Positions 1 through 8,026 of a stretch of DNA of 64,000 bases are shown here, piece by piece. Position numbers and translations under genes: made by a program. Each line of letters begins with the position of its first letter. The stretch's first letter is position 1. The notes under the pieces are model-generated. The model searched no databases. It was not told where the DNA came from and was given only the letters and a program-made list of their open reading frames with translations. The stretch comes from Erysipelotrichaceae bacterium. Its GTDB lineage: Bacteria; Bacillota_I; Bacilli_A; Erysipelotrichales; Coprobacillaceae. The DNA lies in NCBI GenBank assembly GCA_017633115.1, contig JAGBPZ010000071.1, positions 1-64,000 on the forward strand. Reading direction: 5' to 3'.

Positions 1-287
1 TGACCATCCTCATGGTGGTGGTGATGATCATGATTATGGTGGTGACCATCCCCATGGTGGTGGTGATGGAGAACGGCTCCTTCTTCTTCACCATTAACCA
101 ATACTTTCATGTGTTTGCCATAAATACCACATTTTTCACATTCTTCAAGTATAAATTCAACATCAGGAATACCTAACTGATTTAATTCTTCAACAATGCT
201 CTGAGGATCATCAAATAAATCAATAAGAGCTGCAGTCAACATGTCCCCTGCTGCACCCATGCCACAATCAATATATAATGTTTTCAT
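1..287 (-). CDS. larC: Nickel-pincer cofactor nickel insertion protein LarC (partial, runs off window)
   Basis: Only the first 95 codons are in the window; the gene continues beyond base 1. The N-terminus (MKTLYIDCGMGAAGDMLTAA) is the LarC family signature. LarC is a CTP-dependent nickel insertase that completes the pyridinium-bisthiocarboxylate (nickel-pincer) cofactor used by lactate racemase and other LarA-type enzymes. Codons 76-95 encode a His-rich stretch with runs of three to five His, read from the GGTGGT repeats at 1-75; this kind of insert is common in LarC and is assumed to bind nickel. The start at 287 has GGAGG eight bases upstream; an ATG at 292 is followed at once by a stop. 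The LarA, LarB and LarE partners are not visible. Confidence 0.9.
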   Translation of the reverse strand, partial: MKTLYIDCGMGAAGDMLTAALIDLFDDPQSIVEELNQLGIPDVEFILEECEKCGIYGKHMKVLVNGEEEGAVLHHHHHGDGHHHNHDHHHHHEDG

Positions 288-310
288 CTCATTTGCCTCC
301 CTAAAAGTAA

Positions 311-333
311 GGGAATTACCAATGGTAATTCCC
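311..333 (-). terminator. Hairpin between DUF362 gene and larC
   Basis: A perfect 10-bp stem with a 3-nt loop (GGGAATTACC/GGTAATTCCC) lies in the 80-bp gap. It has a T-rich flank on both sides: TTACTTTTAG on the minus strand, TATTTTTA on the plus strand. It can end the DUF362 transcript, but it sits only about 10 bases ahead of the larC ribosome site, so it may instead act as an attenuator or RNA-stability element. Confidence 0.5.
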
Positions 334-367
334 TATTTTTACATTAATTTTTGTACCGATATTAGGA

Positions 368-1369
368 CTATTTCATGTACTCCATGATATCTTTTGCGAA
401 TGGTTTAACACCTTTAACCGCATCTTTAGCGACGATTTCTGCTTCGTCATTATCTAAGTCAATCAGTACATAGCGATCATTACCCATGCCCAATTCCTTC
501 ATGTATGATAACTGACGTAAACCATGTCTAGTCTCGATACGTTCTACCAGATCTTTATGATCAGCTTCTTCTAATGCATAAACCAGATCAACAGAAGCTG
601 CATCAATGGCAAGAATGTCTTTAGAAGCTAAGATACCAATATTTGGTGTGACGACTGGTGCAGCAGCTACACCTTCACAGTCACAAGATACTGACATATT
701 TCTAAGAACATTGACAAAAGTAATATGGTCGCCAAAGAAATCTACAGTCGCTTTTGATGATTCAGCGATACGTTCCATCAATTCTTCCTGAGCGATACTC
801 CATTTATCATCACTACCCTCGCGTTGATGGATTGCTTTTTTACCAATTCGGCCATCTGCACAACCAATACCGATATTTTTGTTTGAACCGCCAAAGCCAC
901 CCATTGCGTGACCTTTAAAGTGTGTCAAAACAAACATTGAATCATAATCGATCATTGTTTTACCAACAGTCATATGATCGAACCATTTACCACCTTTAAC
1001 TGGCAAATCAACTGTACCTTCAGCATCCATGATATCAACATCACAGAAAGTCCAACCGTTGATTTCTAATGTTTTACGATGATCTTCCGTTGTATAACGA
1101 TCACCATTATAGAATGTATTTGTTTCAACTATAGTTGCATCTGGCAAATCATCTTCAATAAGGCTTCTGACCCAAGGTCTAGGAATAATATTAGGACCTT
1201 TTGGTTCACCTGTATGTAATTTGATAGCTACTTTACCTGTCATGTTATCATTGACTTTACGATAAGCTTTTTTTAAGCCTTCAGCAGATAAGTCTCTTGT
1301 GAAGTAAACAACTGATGTATCACCTGTACGCTGGTCAAATGGTACATATAAACTTTTTTCTTTTCGCAT
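368..1369 (-). CDS. DUF362 domain-containing protein
   Basis: 333 aa. The sequence matches the DUF362 family: a central region around residues 140-175 contains VLTHFKGHAMGGFGGSNKN and a conserved GCADGRIGKKAIH segment. DUF362 proteins often carry two C-terminal 4Fe-4S motifs; this one has none, only two Cys close together in NMSVSCDCEG plus one in GCADG. It is probably soluble, since there is no signal peptide. Its function is unknown. It is separated by 80 bp and a hairpin from larC, so a link to nickel-cofactor enzymes is only contextual. Confidence 0.75.
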   Translation of the reverse strand: MRKEKSLYVPFDQRTGDTSVVYFTRDLSAEGLKKAYRKVNDNMTGKVAIKLHTGEPKGPNIIPRPWVRSLIEDDLPDATIVETNTFYNGDRYTTEDHRKTLEINGWTFCDVDIMDAEGTVDLPVKGGKWFDHMTVGKTMIDYDSMFVLTHFKGHAMGGFGGSNKNIGIGCADGRIGKKAIHQREGSDDKWSIAQEELMERIAESSKATVDFFGDHITFVNVLRNMSVSCDCEGVAAAPVVTPNIGILASKDILAIDAASVDLVYALEEADHKDLVERIETRHGLRQLSYMKELGMGNDRYVLIDLDNDEAEIVAKDAVKGVKPFAKDIMEYMK

Positions 1370-1449
1370 AATTGTTCAGCTCCTTTACTCTTAATATTTT
1401 AGCAAAATTCTACTTGCTATACAATTAACATGCCCACAATTATCATTTA

Positions 1450-2379
1450 TTAAATGATAGCCATATAGATGGCGGTCATGATTGGCATTGTTACAATACT
1501 GGTAATTGTTGTCATGACATTAATAGTGCTGGCATAATCAGGTGCTTGATCATGCAACTGGGCAAGCTGTGTCACCATTGCTGCCGTTGGTGAAATAACA
1601 GCTAAAAAGCTGATATACAAAATCGTTTTCCCATTAGTTATCATATAAGGAACACCTGACACCTTAATACAGAGTAGTATTATCAATGGCATCACAATCA
1701 TTTTCAAAAACGTCACGATATAGACACTTTTTCGTGAAAAAACATCCTTCCACTTAACACTTGCAAGAATCATACCAATCATAATCATGGCGATAGGTCC
1801 AAGAACACTAGCAACCTGTCCTACAAAATCTGTTAAAAGTGATGGCAGTCTTATACCCGTTGCAAACATACAAATACCTATCATAGCAACAATAAGATTA
1901 ATATTTGTGATTATTTTCTTAATCGATATATGCTTTTCACCACTGATCAGACTTTCGGCATGAGTCCACAAAAAGAATACCTGAACACAAATAAAGGCAC
2001 TTGCGTAAACAACCCATTCTTCACCTAAAACATAGGTGACCAAAGGGATAATCAAATTAGCCGCATTGGCATAACTGATTGACGCTTTTTCAATCGCATT
2101 TAAATGAAGCGGTTTGGCGATTAATTTTGTAAGCACAATCAATAAGATGTTGATAATAATAGCTGCCATAATGGCGACAAGGAAACCAGTTTTGACTTCT
2201 TCTGTTAAATCGATTTGAAAAGATTTCAATATAGAACATGGCAAAAGTATATAAATACAGAGAATTGACAATATCCGACTGTCATCAGCGGCCAATAAGC
2301 CTGTCTTGACGAGTATCATGCCAAGCAACATCATAAGAAATAAGATTGTGATTTGTTTTAATAATATTAATGTCATCAT
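1450..2379 (-). CDS. AEC (auxin efflux carrier) family permease
   Basis: About 309 aa and very hydrophobic, with roughly ten membrane segments in two halves, as in the AEC/PIN-like family. The N-terminal helix followed by GLLAADDSRILSILCIYILL and the LPCSILKSF segment are typical. Bacterial members carry organic acids such as malate or other small anions; the substrate cannot be read from sequence. I place the start at the ATG at 2379, which follows AAAGGGTGAG; a TTG 15 bases upstream would put the ribosome site inside the gene. Confidence 0.8.
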   Translation of the reverse strand: MMTLILLKQITILFLMMLLGMILVKTGLLAADDSRILSILCIYILLPCSILKSFQIDLTEEVKTGFLVAIMAAIIINILLIVLTKLIAKPLHLNAIEKASISYANAANLIIPLVTYVLGEEWVVYASAFICVQVFFLWTHAESLISGEKHISIKKIITNINLIVAMIGICMFATGIRLPSLLTDFVGQVASVLGPIAMIMIGMILASVKWKDVFSRKSVYIVTFLKMIVMPLIILLCIKVSGVPYMITNGKTILYISFLAVISPTAAMVTQLAQLHDQAPDYASTINVMTTITSIVTMPIMTAIYMAII

Positions 2380-2433
2380 TCTCACCCTTTTCAACTCTTA
2401 TTATAACAGAACCAATTCTGAGAACATAAAAAA

Positions 2434-2462
2434 TCTCTCTCTGGAATGATTCCAGAGAGAGA
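2434..2462 (-). terminator. Terminator of the hydrogenase operon
   Basis: A 12-bp stem (TCTCTCTCTGGA/TCCAGAGAGAGA) with a short loop lies 12 bases after the hydA stop. On the minus strand it is followed by six T. Confidence 0.85.
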
Positions 2463-2473
2463 ATCTTTATCGA

Positions 2474-4246
2474 TTATTCTTCGTCAAGAACGTGATATTT
2501 AGTTTTAGCTGTATAATGTGTGTGCAATAATTTTTCAGCTAATTCACTACCAGGTTCACCTAAATAATCTTTGTATAAAGCCTGAATCTGAGGGTTATCA
2601 CATGATACTCTTAAGTCCATGAGTTCGTCTTCATCATACAGAGCTTTCATACGTAATTCTTTATAGCCATAGCCCAATTCGCCATTCTTAACTTTAGAAG
2701 GGATAATAGACTGACCGCCACCATTGATACATCCACCAGGGCAACCCATGATTTCAATGAATGTGTACTTAGACTGACCAGCTTTAACTTCTTCTAATAA
2801 TGGTTTTGCATACTTCATGCTTGAAGCGATGGCAATCCACAATGTCTTACCTGCAACTTCAACAGCTGCTTCTTTAACGCCTTCCATACCACGGCAAGCT
2901 TCGAAATCAACTTTTTCAAGTTTCTTGTTTTCAACGATCTGCTTAACAGTACGTAAAGCTGCTTCCATAACACCACCAGTTGTACCGAAGATAACACCAG
3001 CACCAGTGTAGTCATGAACTAAGTCAGTATCGAAATCATCATCTTCAAGAGTTTCCCAATCAATACCCATCATCTTAATGAGTCTGCCGCATTCTCTTGT
3101 AGTTAATACGTAGTCTACATCTTCGACACCTGCAGTATTGCATTCTGGTCTTCTTGCTTCTGATTTCTTAGCGATACATGGCATGATTGAAACAGTAACG
3201 ATGTCTTTTGGATCGATACCATTATTTTCAGCCCAGTAGCTCTTTAAAATAGCACCAAACATCATATGTGGAGATTTTGCAGATGATAAGTGTGGTAATA
3301 ATTCAGGATACTGATATTCAATATATCTAACCCATCCTGGAGAACAAGATGTGAACATTGGTAAGACTGCATCAGGATTGTTCAGACGACGAAGTAATTC
3401 GCTGCCTTCTTCCATGATTGTCAAGTCAGCACTGTAGTTAGTGTCATAAACACGGTCAAAACCACAAGCCTTTAAAGCAGCTGCCATTTTGCCAGTAACA
3501 CGAGTACCGATTGGCATACCAAATTCTTCACCTAAAGATGCACGAACTGCAGGAGCAGTCTGAACGATAACTGTCTTAGTTGGATCGTTAAGAGCATCGA
3601 TAACATAGTGAATATCTTCTTTTTCAGTTAATGCGCCAACTGGACAGTTGATAACGCACTGACCACACTGCATACAGTTAACATCATTGAAGCCTTTGTT
3701 GAAAGCTGGACCCATGAATGTTTCGAAACCACGATTCTGTAAGCCTAAGATACCTAAGCCCTGAACCTTCTTACAAGTCTGGATACAACGTTCGCAAAGT
3801 ACACACTTAGAAGTATCTCTAACGATACCATAGCTTGCGTTTTCTAAAGTTGTAGGTGTATGAGCACCTTCAAATTTATTTTCACGAATGCCTAATTCTT
3901 CACATAATGTCTGTAATTCACAGTTCTGGTTTCTCTTACAAGATAAGCAGTTCTTGTTGTGGTTAGACATAATCAATTCAACAGTATTTCTGCGGCCTTT
4001 TAAAGCACGAGCAGAATTAGTGAAGACTTCCATGCCTTCAGATACTGGAGTTGTACATGCAGATAATAAAGTACGTGCATTCTTAACTTCAACTAAGCAG
4101 ACACGGCATGCACCAGATTTGTTGATGTCTTTTAAATAACATAGAGTTGGAATGTAAATTCCGTTTTCACGTGCAGCTTCAAGTACAGTTTGACCAGCTT
4201 CAGCAGTGATAGCTCTATTATTGATTTTTAAATTAACAGTTGCCAT
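2474..4246 (-). CDS. hydA: [FeFe]-hydrogenase catalytic subunit HydA (electron-bifurcating type)
   Basis: 590 aa, group A trimeric NAD-linked type. Domains in order: plant-type 2Fe-2S (residues 1-75, with CYLKDINKSGACRVC), a His-ligated 4Fe-4S motif (HNKNCLSCKRNQNCELQTLC, about 96-115), two 4Fe-4S motifs (CVLCERCIQTCK; CMQCGQCVINCP), then the H-cluster domain with L1 TSCSPGW, L2 MPCIAKK and L3 MGCPGGCINGGGQ, and a C-terminal small-subunit region. All H-cluster motifs look intact. The enzyme reduces protons with electrons from ferredoxin and NADH, or the reverse, in the cytoplasm with HydB and HydC. Last gene of the operon, 11 bp after hydB, with TAGGAGGAG upstream. No maturase genes (hydE, hydF, hydG) are in the window. 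Confidence 0.95.
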   Translation of the reverse strand: MATVNLKINNRAITAEAGQTVLEAARENGIYIPTLCYLKDINKSGACRVCLVEVKNARTLLSACTTPVSEGMEVFTNSARALKGRRNTVELIMSNHNKNCLSCKRNQNCELQTLCEELGIRENKFEGAHTPTTLENASYGIVRDTSKCVLCERCIQTCKKVQGLGILGLQNRGFETFMGPAFNKGFNDVNCMQCGQCVINCPVGALTEKEDIHYVIDALNDPTKTVIVQTAPAVRASLGEEFGMPIGTRVTGKMAAALKACGFDRVYDTNYSADLTIMEEGSELLRRLNNPDAVLPMFTSCSPGWVRYIEYQYPELLPHLSSAKSPHMMFGAILKSYWAENNGIDPKDIVTVSIMPCIAKKSEARRPECNTAGVEDVDYVLTTRECGRLIKMMGIDWETLEDDDFDTDLVHDYTGAGVIFGTTGGVMEAALRTVKQIVENKKLEKVDFEACRGMEGVKEAAVEVAGKTLWIAIASSMKYAKPLLEEVKAGQSKYTFIEIMGCPGGCINGGGQSIIPSKVKNGELGYGYKELRMKALYDEDELMDLRVSCDNPQIQALYKDYLGEPGSELAEKLLHTHYTAKTKYHVLDEE

Positions 4247-4257
4247 ACTTTCTCCTC

Positions 4258-6060
4258 CTACTTTCTGATGACTGCATTGAAACGACAGTTACTCATACAA
4301 GCACCACATTTGATACATTTAGTTGAATCAATGACATAAGGAACTTTACCAGGTGTACCTGAGATACAGCCAACTGGACAGTTTCTAGCACATAATGAGC
4401 ACTTTCTACATCTATCTGGATCGATTTCGTAAGTCAGCAATGCTTTACATACGCCTGCTGGACATTTCTTATCGATGATGTGAGCGAGATATTCATCACG
4501 GAAGCTCTTTAATGTTGATAAGATTGGGTTTGGAGCTGTCTGACCAAGACCGCATAATGCAGTATCCTGGATTTCATGACATAAGTCTTCCATTTCATCT
4601 AACATTTCTAAAGTACCTTTACCTTCAGTAATGTCAGTCAACATTTCTAATAATCTCTTAGTACCGATACGACATGGTGAACATTTACCACATGATTCGT
4701 CACAAATGAATTCCATATAGAATTTAGCAACGTCAACCATACAGTTGTCTTCATCAAGAACGATCATACCACCTGAACCCATCATTGAGCCAGCAGCAAT
4801 CAGGTTGTCGTAATCGATTGGAGTATCAAGTTCTTTTTCAGTTAAGCATCCACCTGATGGACCACCAGTCTGAACAGCTTTGAAAGCTTTATTATTTGGA
4901 CAGCCGCCACCGATTTCGTAGATGATTTCACGTAAAGTTGTACCCATAGGGATTTCAACAAGACCAGTATTCTTGATCTTACCACCAAGAGCGAATACCT
5001 TAGTACCTTTAGATTTTTCAGTACCCATAGATGCATACCAATCTGCACCTTTGTACATAATCTGAGCAACGTTTGCTAAAGTTTCAACGTTGTTGATTGA
5101 AGTAGGTTTGCCCCATACACCACTTACAGCTGGGAATGGTGGTTTTGGTGTTGGCATACCACGCTTACCTTCGATTGAAGCGATCAATGCAGTTTCTTCA
5201 CCACATACGAATGCACCAGCACCTAATCTGATTTCGATATCAAAATCGAAGCCAGTATCGAAGATGTTCTTACCTAAAAGACCATATTCATGAGCCTGCT
5301 GAATGGCAATTCTTAAACGGTTTACAGCGATTGGATATTCTGCACGGATGTAAACATAACCTAAATGAGCACCAACTGCATAAGCCATGATAGCCATACC
5401 TTCGATGATTGCATGTGGGTCACCTTCAAGGATTGAACGGTCCATGAATGCACCTGGGTCACCTTCGTCGGCATTACAGATAACGTATTTTTCATCACCT
5501 GGTGAATTACGTTCAAACTGCCATTTCAAACCAGTTGGGAAACCAGCACCACCACGACCTCTTAAGCCTGAAGCTTTCATTTCATCGATAACTTCCTGAG
5601 GTGTCATTTCAGTTAAAACTTTACCTAATGCAAGATAACCATCCATAGCGATGTATTCCATGATATCTTCTGGGTTGATCTTACCGCAGTTACGTAATGC
5701 GATACGTCTCTGTTTTTCATAGAATTTAATCTTTTCGATATCAAGAATCTTTTCACCACTATTTAAGTCTTCATCAGATAACTGTAATCTAGGTACAACA
5801 CGACCTTTATAAATGTGTTCAGCAACGATTTCAGCTGCATCTTCAGGTTTTACCTGTGCATAGAAAATGTTATCTGGATAGATAGCAACGATAGGACCCT
5901 TCTGGCATAAACCGAAGCATCCAGTTCTAACAACGTTAGCTTCATTTTCAAGTCCGTACTCTTTTAACGCTTTTTCAAATTCGTCACAGATTTCTGCAGA
6001 TCTACTTGCAGTACATCCTGTACCAGCACAGACTAGAATATTCGTACGATAATTTGGCAT
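4258..6060 (-). CDS. hydB: NuoF-like diaphorase subunit HydB
   Basis: 600 aa. An N-terminal thioredoxin-like 2Fe-2S domain (CAGTGC and CFGLC) is followed by the NuoF core: the Gly-rich GRGGAGFPTGLKW NADH/FMN region, GAGAFVCGEETALI, and the CxxCxxC ligand set CGKCSPC with a fourth Cys in LCGLGQ. A C-terminal ferredoxin domain holds two 4Fe-4S motifs (CRKCSLCARNCP, CIKCGACMSNC). This layout is that of HydB in bifurcating hydrogenases; it binds NAD(H) and FMN and is thought to be the bifurcation site. The start codon shares one base with the stop of the preceding gene (TAATG), indicating translational coupling. Confidence 0.95.
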   Translation of the reverse strand: MPNYRTNILVCAGTGCTASRSAEICDEFEKALKEYGLENEANVVRTGCFGLCQKGPIVAIYPDNIFYAQVKPEDAAEIVAEHIYKGRVVPRLQLSDEDLNSGEKILDIEKIKFYEKQRRIALRNCGKINPEDIMEYIAMDGYLALGKVLTEMTPQEVIDEMKASGLRGRGGAGFPTGLKWQFERNSPGDEKYVICNADEGDPGAFMDRSILEGDPHAIIEGMAIMAYAVGAHLGYVYIRAEYPIAVNRLRIAIQQAHEYGLLGKNIFDTGFDFDIEIRLGAGAFVCGEETALIASIEGKRGMPTPKPPFPAVSGVWGKPTSINNVETLANVAQIMYKGADWYASMGTEKSKGTKVFALGGKIKNTGLVEIPMGTTLREIIYEIGGGCPNNKAFKAVQTGGPSGGCLTEKELDTPIDYDNLIAAGSMMGSGGMIVLDEDNCMVDVAKFYMEFICDESCGKCSPCRIGTKRLLEMLTDITEGKGTLEMLDEMEDLCHEIQDTALCGLGQTAPNPILSTLKSFRDEYLAHIIDKKCPAGVCKALLTYEIDPDRCRKCSLCARNCPVGCISGTPGKVPYVIDSTKCIKCGACMSNCRFNAVIRK

Positions 6061-6440
6061 TATACATTACCCTCCGCTTTTCTAGCAGCTTCTACTGTGA
6101 ATTTTTCAATGACATGACCCTGACCGACATGTTCCTGAAGAATTCTGACTGCTCTATGTGGATCAACATGGACATAAGTTGTATGGTTACCATCTTTGTC
6201 GTATACTTCAACGATTGGTTCATAAGTACACATACCGATACAACCAGTCTGAGTGACTAAACAATCATAATCATTCTTTGCAGTTTCCTCAACAAGACGG
6301 TTTAATACAGGTCTTGCACCAGCAGCGATACCACAAGTTGCCATACCAACAACTATACGATATGTTTTGCCACCTTCACGCATCTCTACTTTTTTCAGAG
6401 CTGACTCACGCATCTTCTTGAGATCTTCCAAACTTTTCAT
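6060..6440 (-). CDS. Thioredoxin-like (2Fe-2S) ferredoxin-domain protein
   Basis: 126 aa. Contains the TCGIAAGARPVLN and QTGCIGMCTYEP segments of the small thioredoxin-fold 2Fe-2S proteins common in clostridial hyd operons, similar to the N-terminal domain of HydB. It shows three candidate cluster Cys (one in the first motif, two in the second), which is usual for this subgroup. Likely an extra electron carrier or assembly partner of HydB, with which its stop overlaps. Its own start overlaps the end of the upstream HATPase gene by four bases. Confidence 0.85.
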   Translation of the reverse strand: MKSLEDLKKMRESALKKVEMREGGKTYRIVVGMATCGIAAGARPVLNRLVEETAKNDYDCLVTQTGCIGMCTYEPIVEVYDKDGNHTTYVHVDPHRAVRILQEHVGQGHVIEKFTVEAARKAEGNV

Positions 6441-6994
6441 TGTGTATCCTCCTCCTTAGCTTGTTCAATTCCCTGGTTTATATAATCTTTGATCCATAAT
6501 AATATTTCTGGCAATAGAAGGCTGACGCCATCTAATGTTTCTCTAATCATTTTTGTGTCGAAATGGAATGCATTGACATCAGTAATGTAATCAAATTCAT
6601 AATCGATGTCGCCATTCGACTGGATTGACTCCATCAGGATTTCCCCAATGTCGCCAAGTTCTGGTGTGTCTATATTAAGTTTTTGTACAGTGGCTGTGAC
6701 TGTTGTGCCGACGCCTAACTGGGAATCAATCTTAAATGTCCCGTTACAGGTTTCTGCGAGTCCTTTCATGAACGAAAGACCTAAACCAATCTTTCTTGTT
6801 GTACGAGATGTTGTAAATGGATCAGCTGCTTTGGCTGCCATTTCTTCACTCATACCTTTACCATCATCGATAATTTCAATCTTGATCACATCTTGATCTA
6901 AACTATCAGTGATTCTTAAGATGATCAGACTGGCACCTGCTTTTATGGAATTCATCAGGATTTCCAATATATGCATGGCAATATCTTCCATCAT
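6437..6994 (-). CDS. HATPase-fold ATP-binding protein of the hyd operon
   Basis: 185 aa. A GHKL-type ATP-binding domain occupies residues 1-110: N-box HILEILMNSIKAGAS, G1 box DDGKGM, and G2 region GLGLSFMKGLAET. There is no dimerisation/His-phosphoacceptor domain, so it is not a complete histidine kinase. The C-terminal 70 residues are not recognised. It probably acts as a regulatory ATPase or kinase within the operon. The start ATG overlaps the PHP stop (ATGA). Confidence 0.8.
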   Translation of the reverse strand: MMEDIAMHILEILMNSIKAGASLIILRITDSLDQDVIKIEIIDDGKGMSEEMAAKAADPFTTSRTTRKIGLGLSFMKGLAETCNGTFKIDSQLGVGTTVTATVQKLNIDTPELGDIGEILMESIQSNGDIDYEFDYITDVNAFHFDTKMIRETLDGVSLLLPEILLWIKDYINQGIEQAKEEDTQ

Positions 6995-7692
6995 AAGTCT
7001 TCACCCCACAATTTTTGATAAACAGAATCACGTAAATAATGATCTGCTTCGCTCATTTCGACTAAGCGATGAGCATCACTGTCAATAAACCAATTGGTAG
7101 AATCTTCAGTGATCCATGGATTCGACTCAATCACACGCAATCTCTGTTCTTCCGATTTTACTTCCAGGCCATCGTATGGTAAATCCATTGGAATGAAACC
7201 AAGCTGATTGGTCACACTATTAGCACGGTCTAAGACATGGGCCAATATTGCTCTTCCACCATATTTGTGAATGGCATCTACTGTTTGTTCTAATGTCGCA
7301 TAGAGTGACACTAGCAGCAAACGTCGTTCATGAGCAATGATTTCATCCTTTTCATTCATGATCCATTGATGACCAAAGAAATCTTCATCAAGTTCTACTT
7401 CAGGCATATAGAAATCAATCCATTCCTGAAATTTCTGACTCTTTTCTAATGTATTGAACAATCCCAATACATGAACTTCTTCGTTGGTCTCAATTTCAAC
7501 ACCATACAATAACTTCATCCCTACTTGTTTAGCAACTTTATCGATCGCTGGCAGCTGTTTGGTTGAATTATGGTCCGTTACAGCAATGAGATCCAAACCG
7601 ATAATTGATGCCATATTGACAATATTGTTAGGGGTCATTTCATCTTCAGCACATGGTGACAGACAACTGTGCATGTGTAAGTCATAAAACAT
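6991..7692 (-). CDS. PHP-domain metal-dependent phosphoesterase
   Basis: 233 aa. The N-terminus DLHMHSCLSPCAEDEMTPN and the AVTDHNST segment carry the PHP metal ligands, and further ligands are in GVEIETNEEVHVLG and the C-terminal WFIDSDAHR. PHP proteins hydrolyse phosphoesters with a tri-metal centre; its substrate is unknown. It lies between the DRTGG and HATPase genes, coupled at both ends, which suggests a signalling role for the hydrogenase operon rather than DNA repair. Confidence 0.85.
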   Translation of the reverse strand: MFYDLHMHSCLSPCAEDEMTPNNIVNMASIIGLDLIAVTDHNSTKQLPAIDKVAKQVGMKLLYGVEIETNEEVHVLGLFNTLEKSQKFQEWIDFYMPEVELDEDFFGHQWIMNEKDEIIAHERRLLLVSLYATLEQTVDAIHKYGGRAILAHVLDRANSVTNQLGFIPMDLPYDGLEVKSEEQRLRVIESNPWITEDSTNWFIDSDAHRLVEMSEADHYLRDSVYQKLWGEDL

Positions 7693-7693
7693 T

Positions 7694-8026
7694 TTAGATA
7701 CCTAAAGATGCAAGTGTTTTTGCAGTTTCGTATTCAGGTAATCCACTTTCAATCAAAATCATTTCTTCTTCAATGAACTTGTTGATAAATTCAGGTGTAA
7801 CATTGGCATTTTCAGCAACGATGATGCAGGCAAAGTCACGTAACAAAGCAACTGCAATCACATTTGAATGAACCTGAACTGTGATCCATGCCTGACCAGG
7901 CTGGCCTTTACCCATGACCCAGCTTAACAAGTCACCACAGTATGCACCTTCGATTTCCATTGAAGTGTCTAATTCTGGTGTGTCAAGTTTCCAGTTAGTT
8001 TTTTCTATTAATTCAGCTATTGTCAT
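7694..8026 (-). CDS. DRTGG-domain protein (second copy in hyd operon)
   Basis: 110 aa. The segment GAYCGDLLSWVMGKGQPGQAW followed by hydrophobic beta-strand/helix repeats matches the DRTGG/HPr-kinase-N-like fold found in these operons. There are no catalytic motifs, so a sensor or scaffold role is likely. It overlaps the upstream H-cluster gene by 14 bases and ends just before the PHP gene. A second DRTGG protein is encoded at 9622-9987. Confidence 0.75.
   Translation of the reverse strand: MTIAELIEKTNWKLDTPELDTSMEIEGAYCGDLLSWVMGKGQPGQAWITVQVHSNVIAVALLRDFACIIVAENANVTPEFINKFIEEEMILIESGLPEYETAKTLASLGI

Noticed and set aside
1-75. GGTGGT-rich start as a microsatellite or regulatory repeat
   Set aside because: In the larC frame the repeats encode a His-rich segment that is typical of this family.
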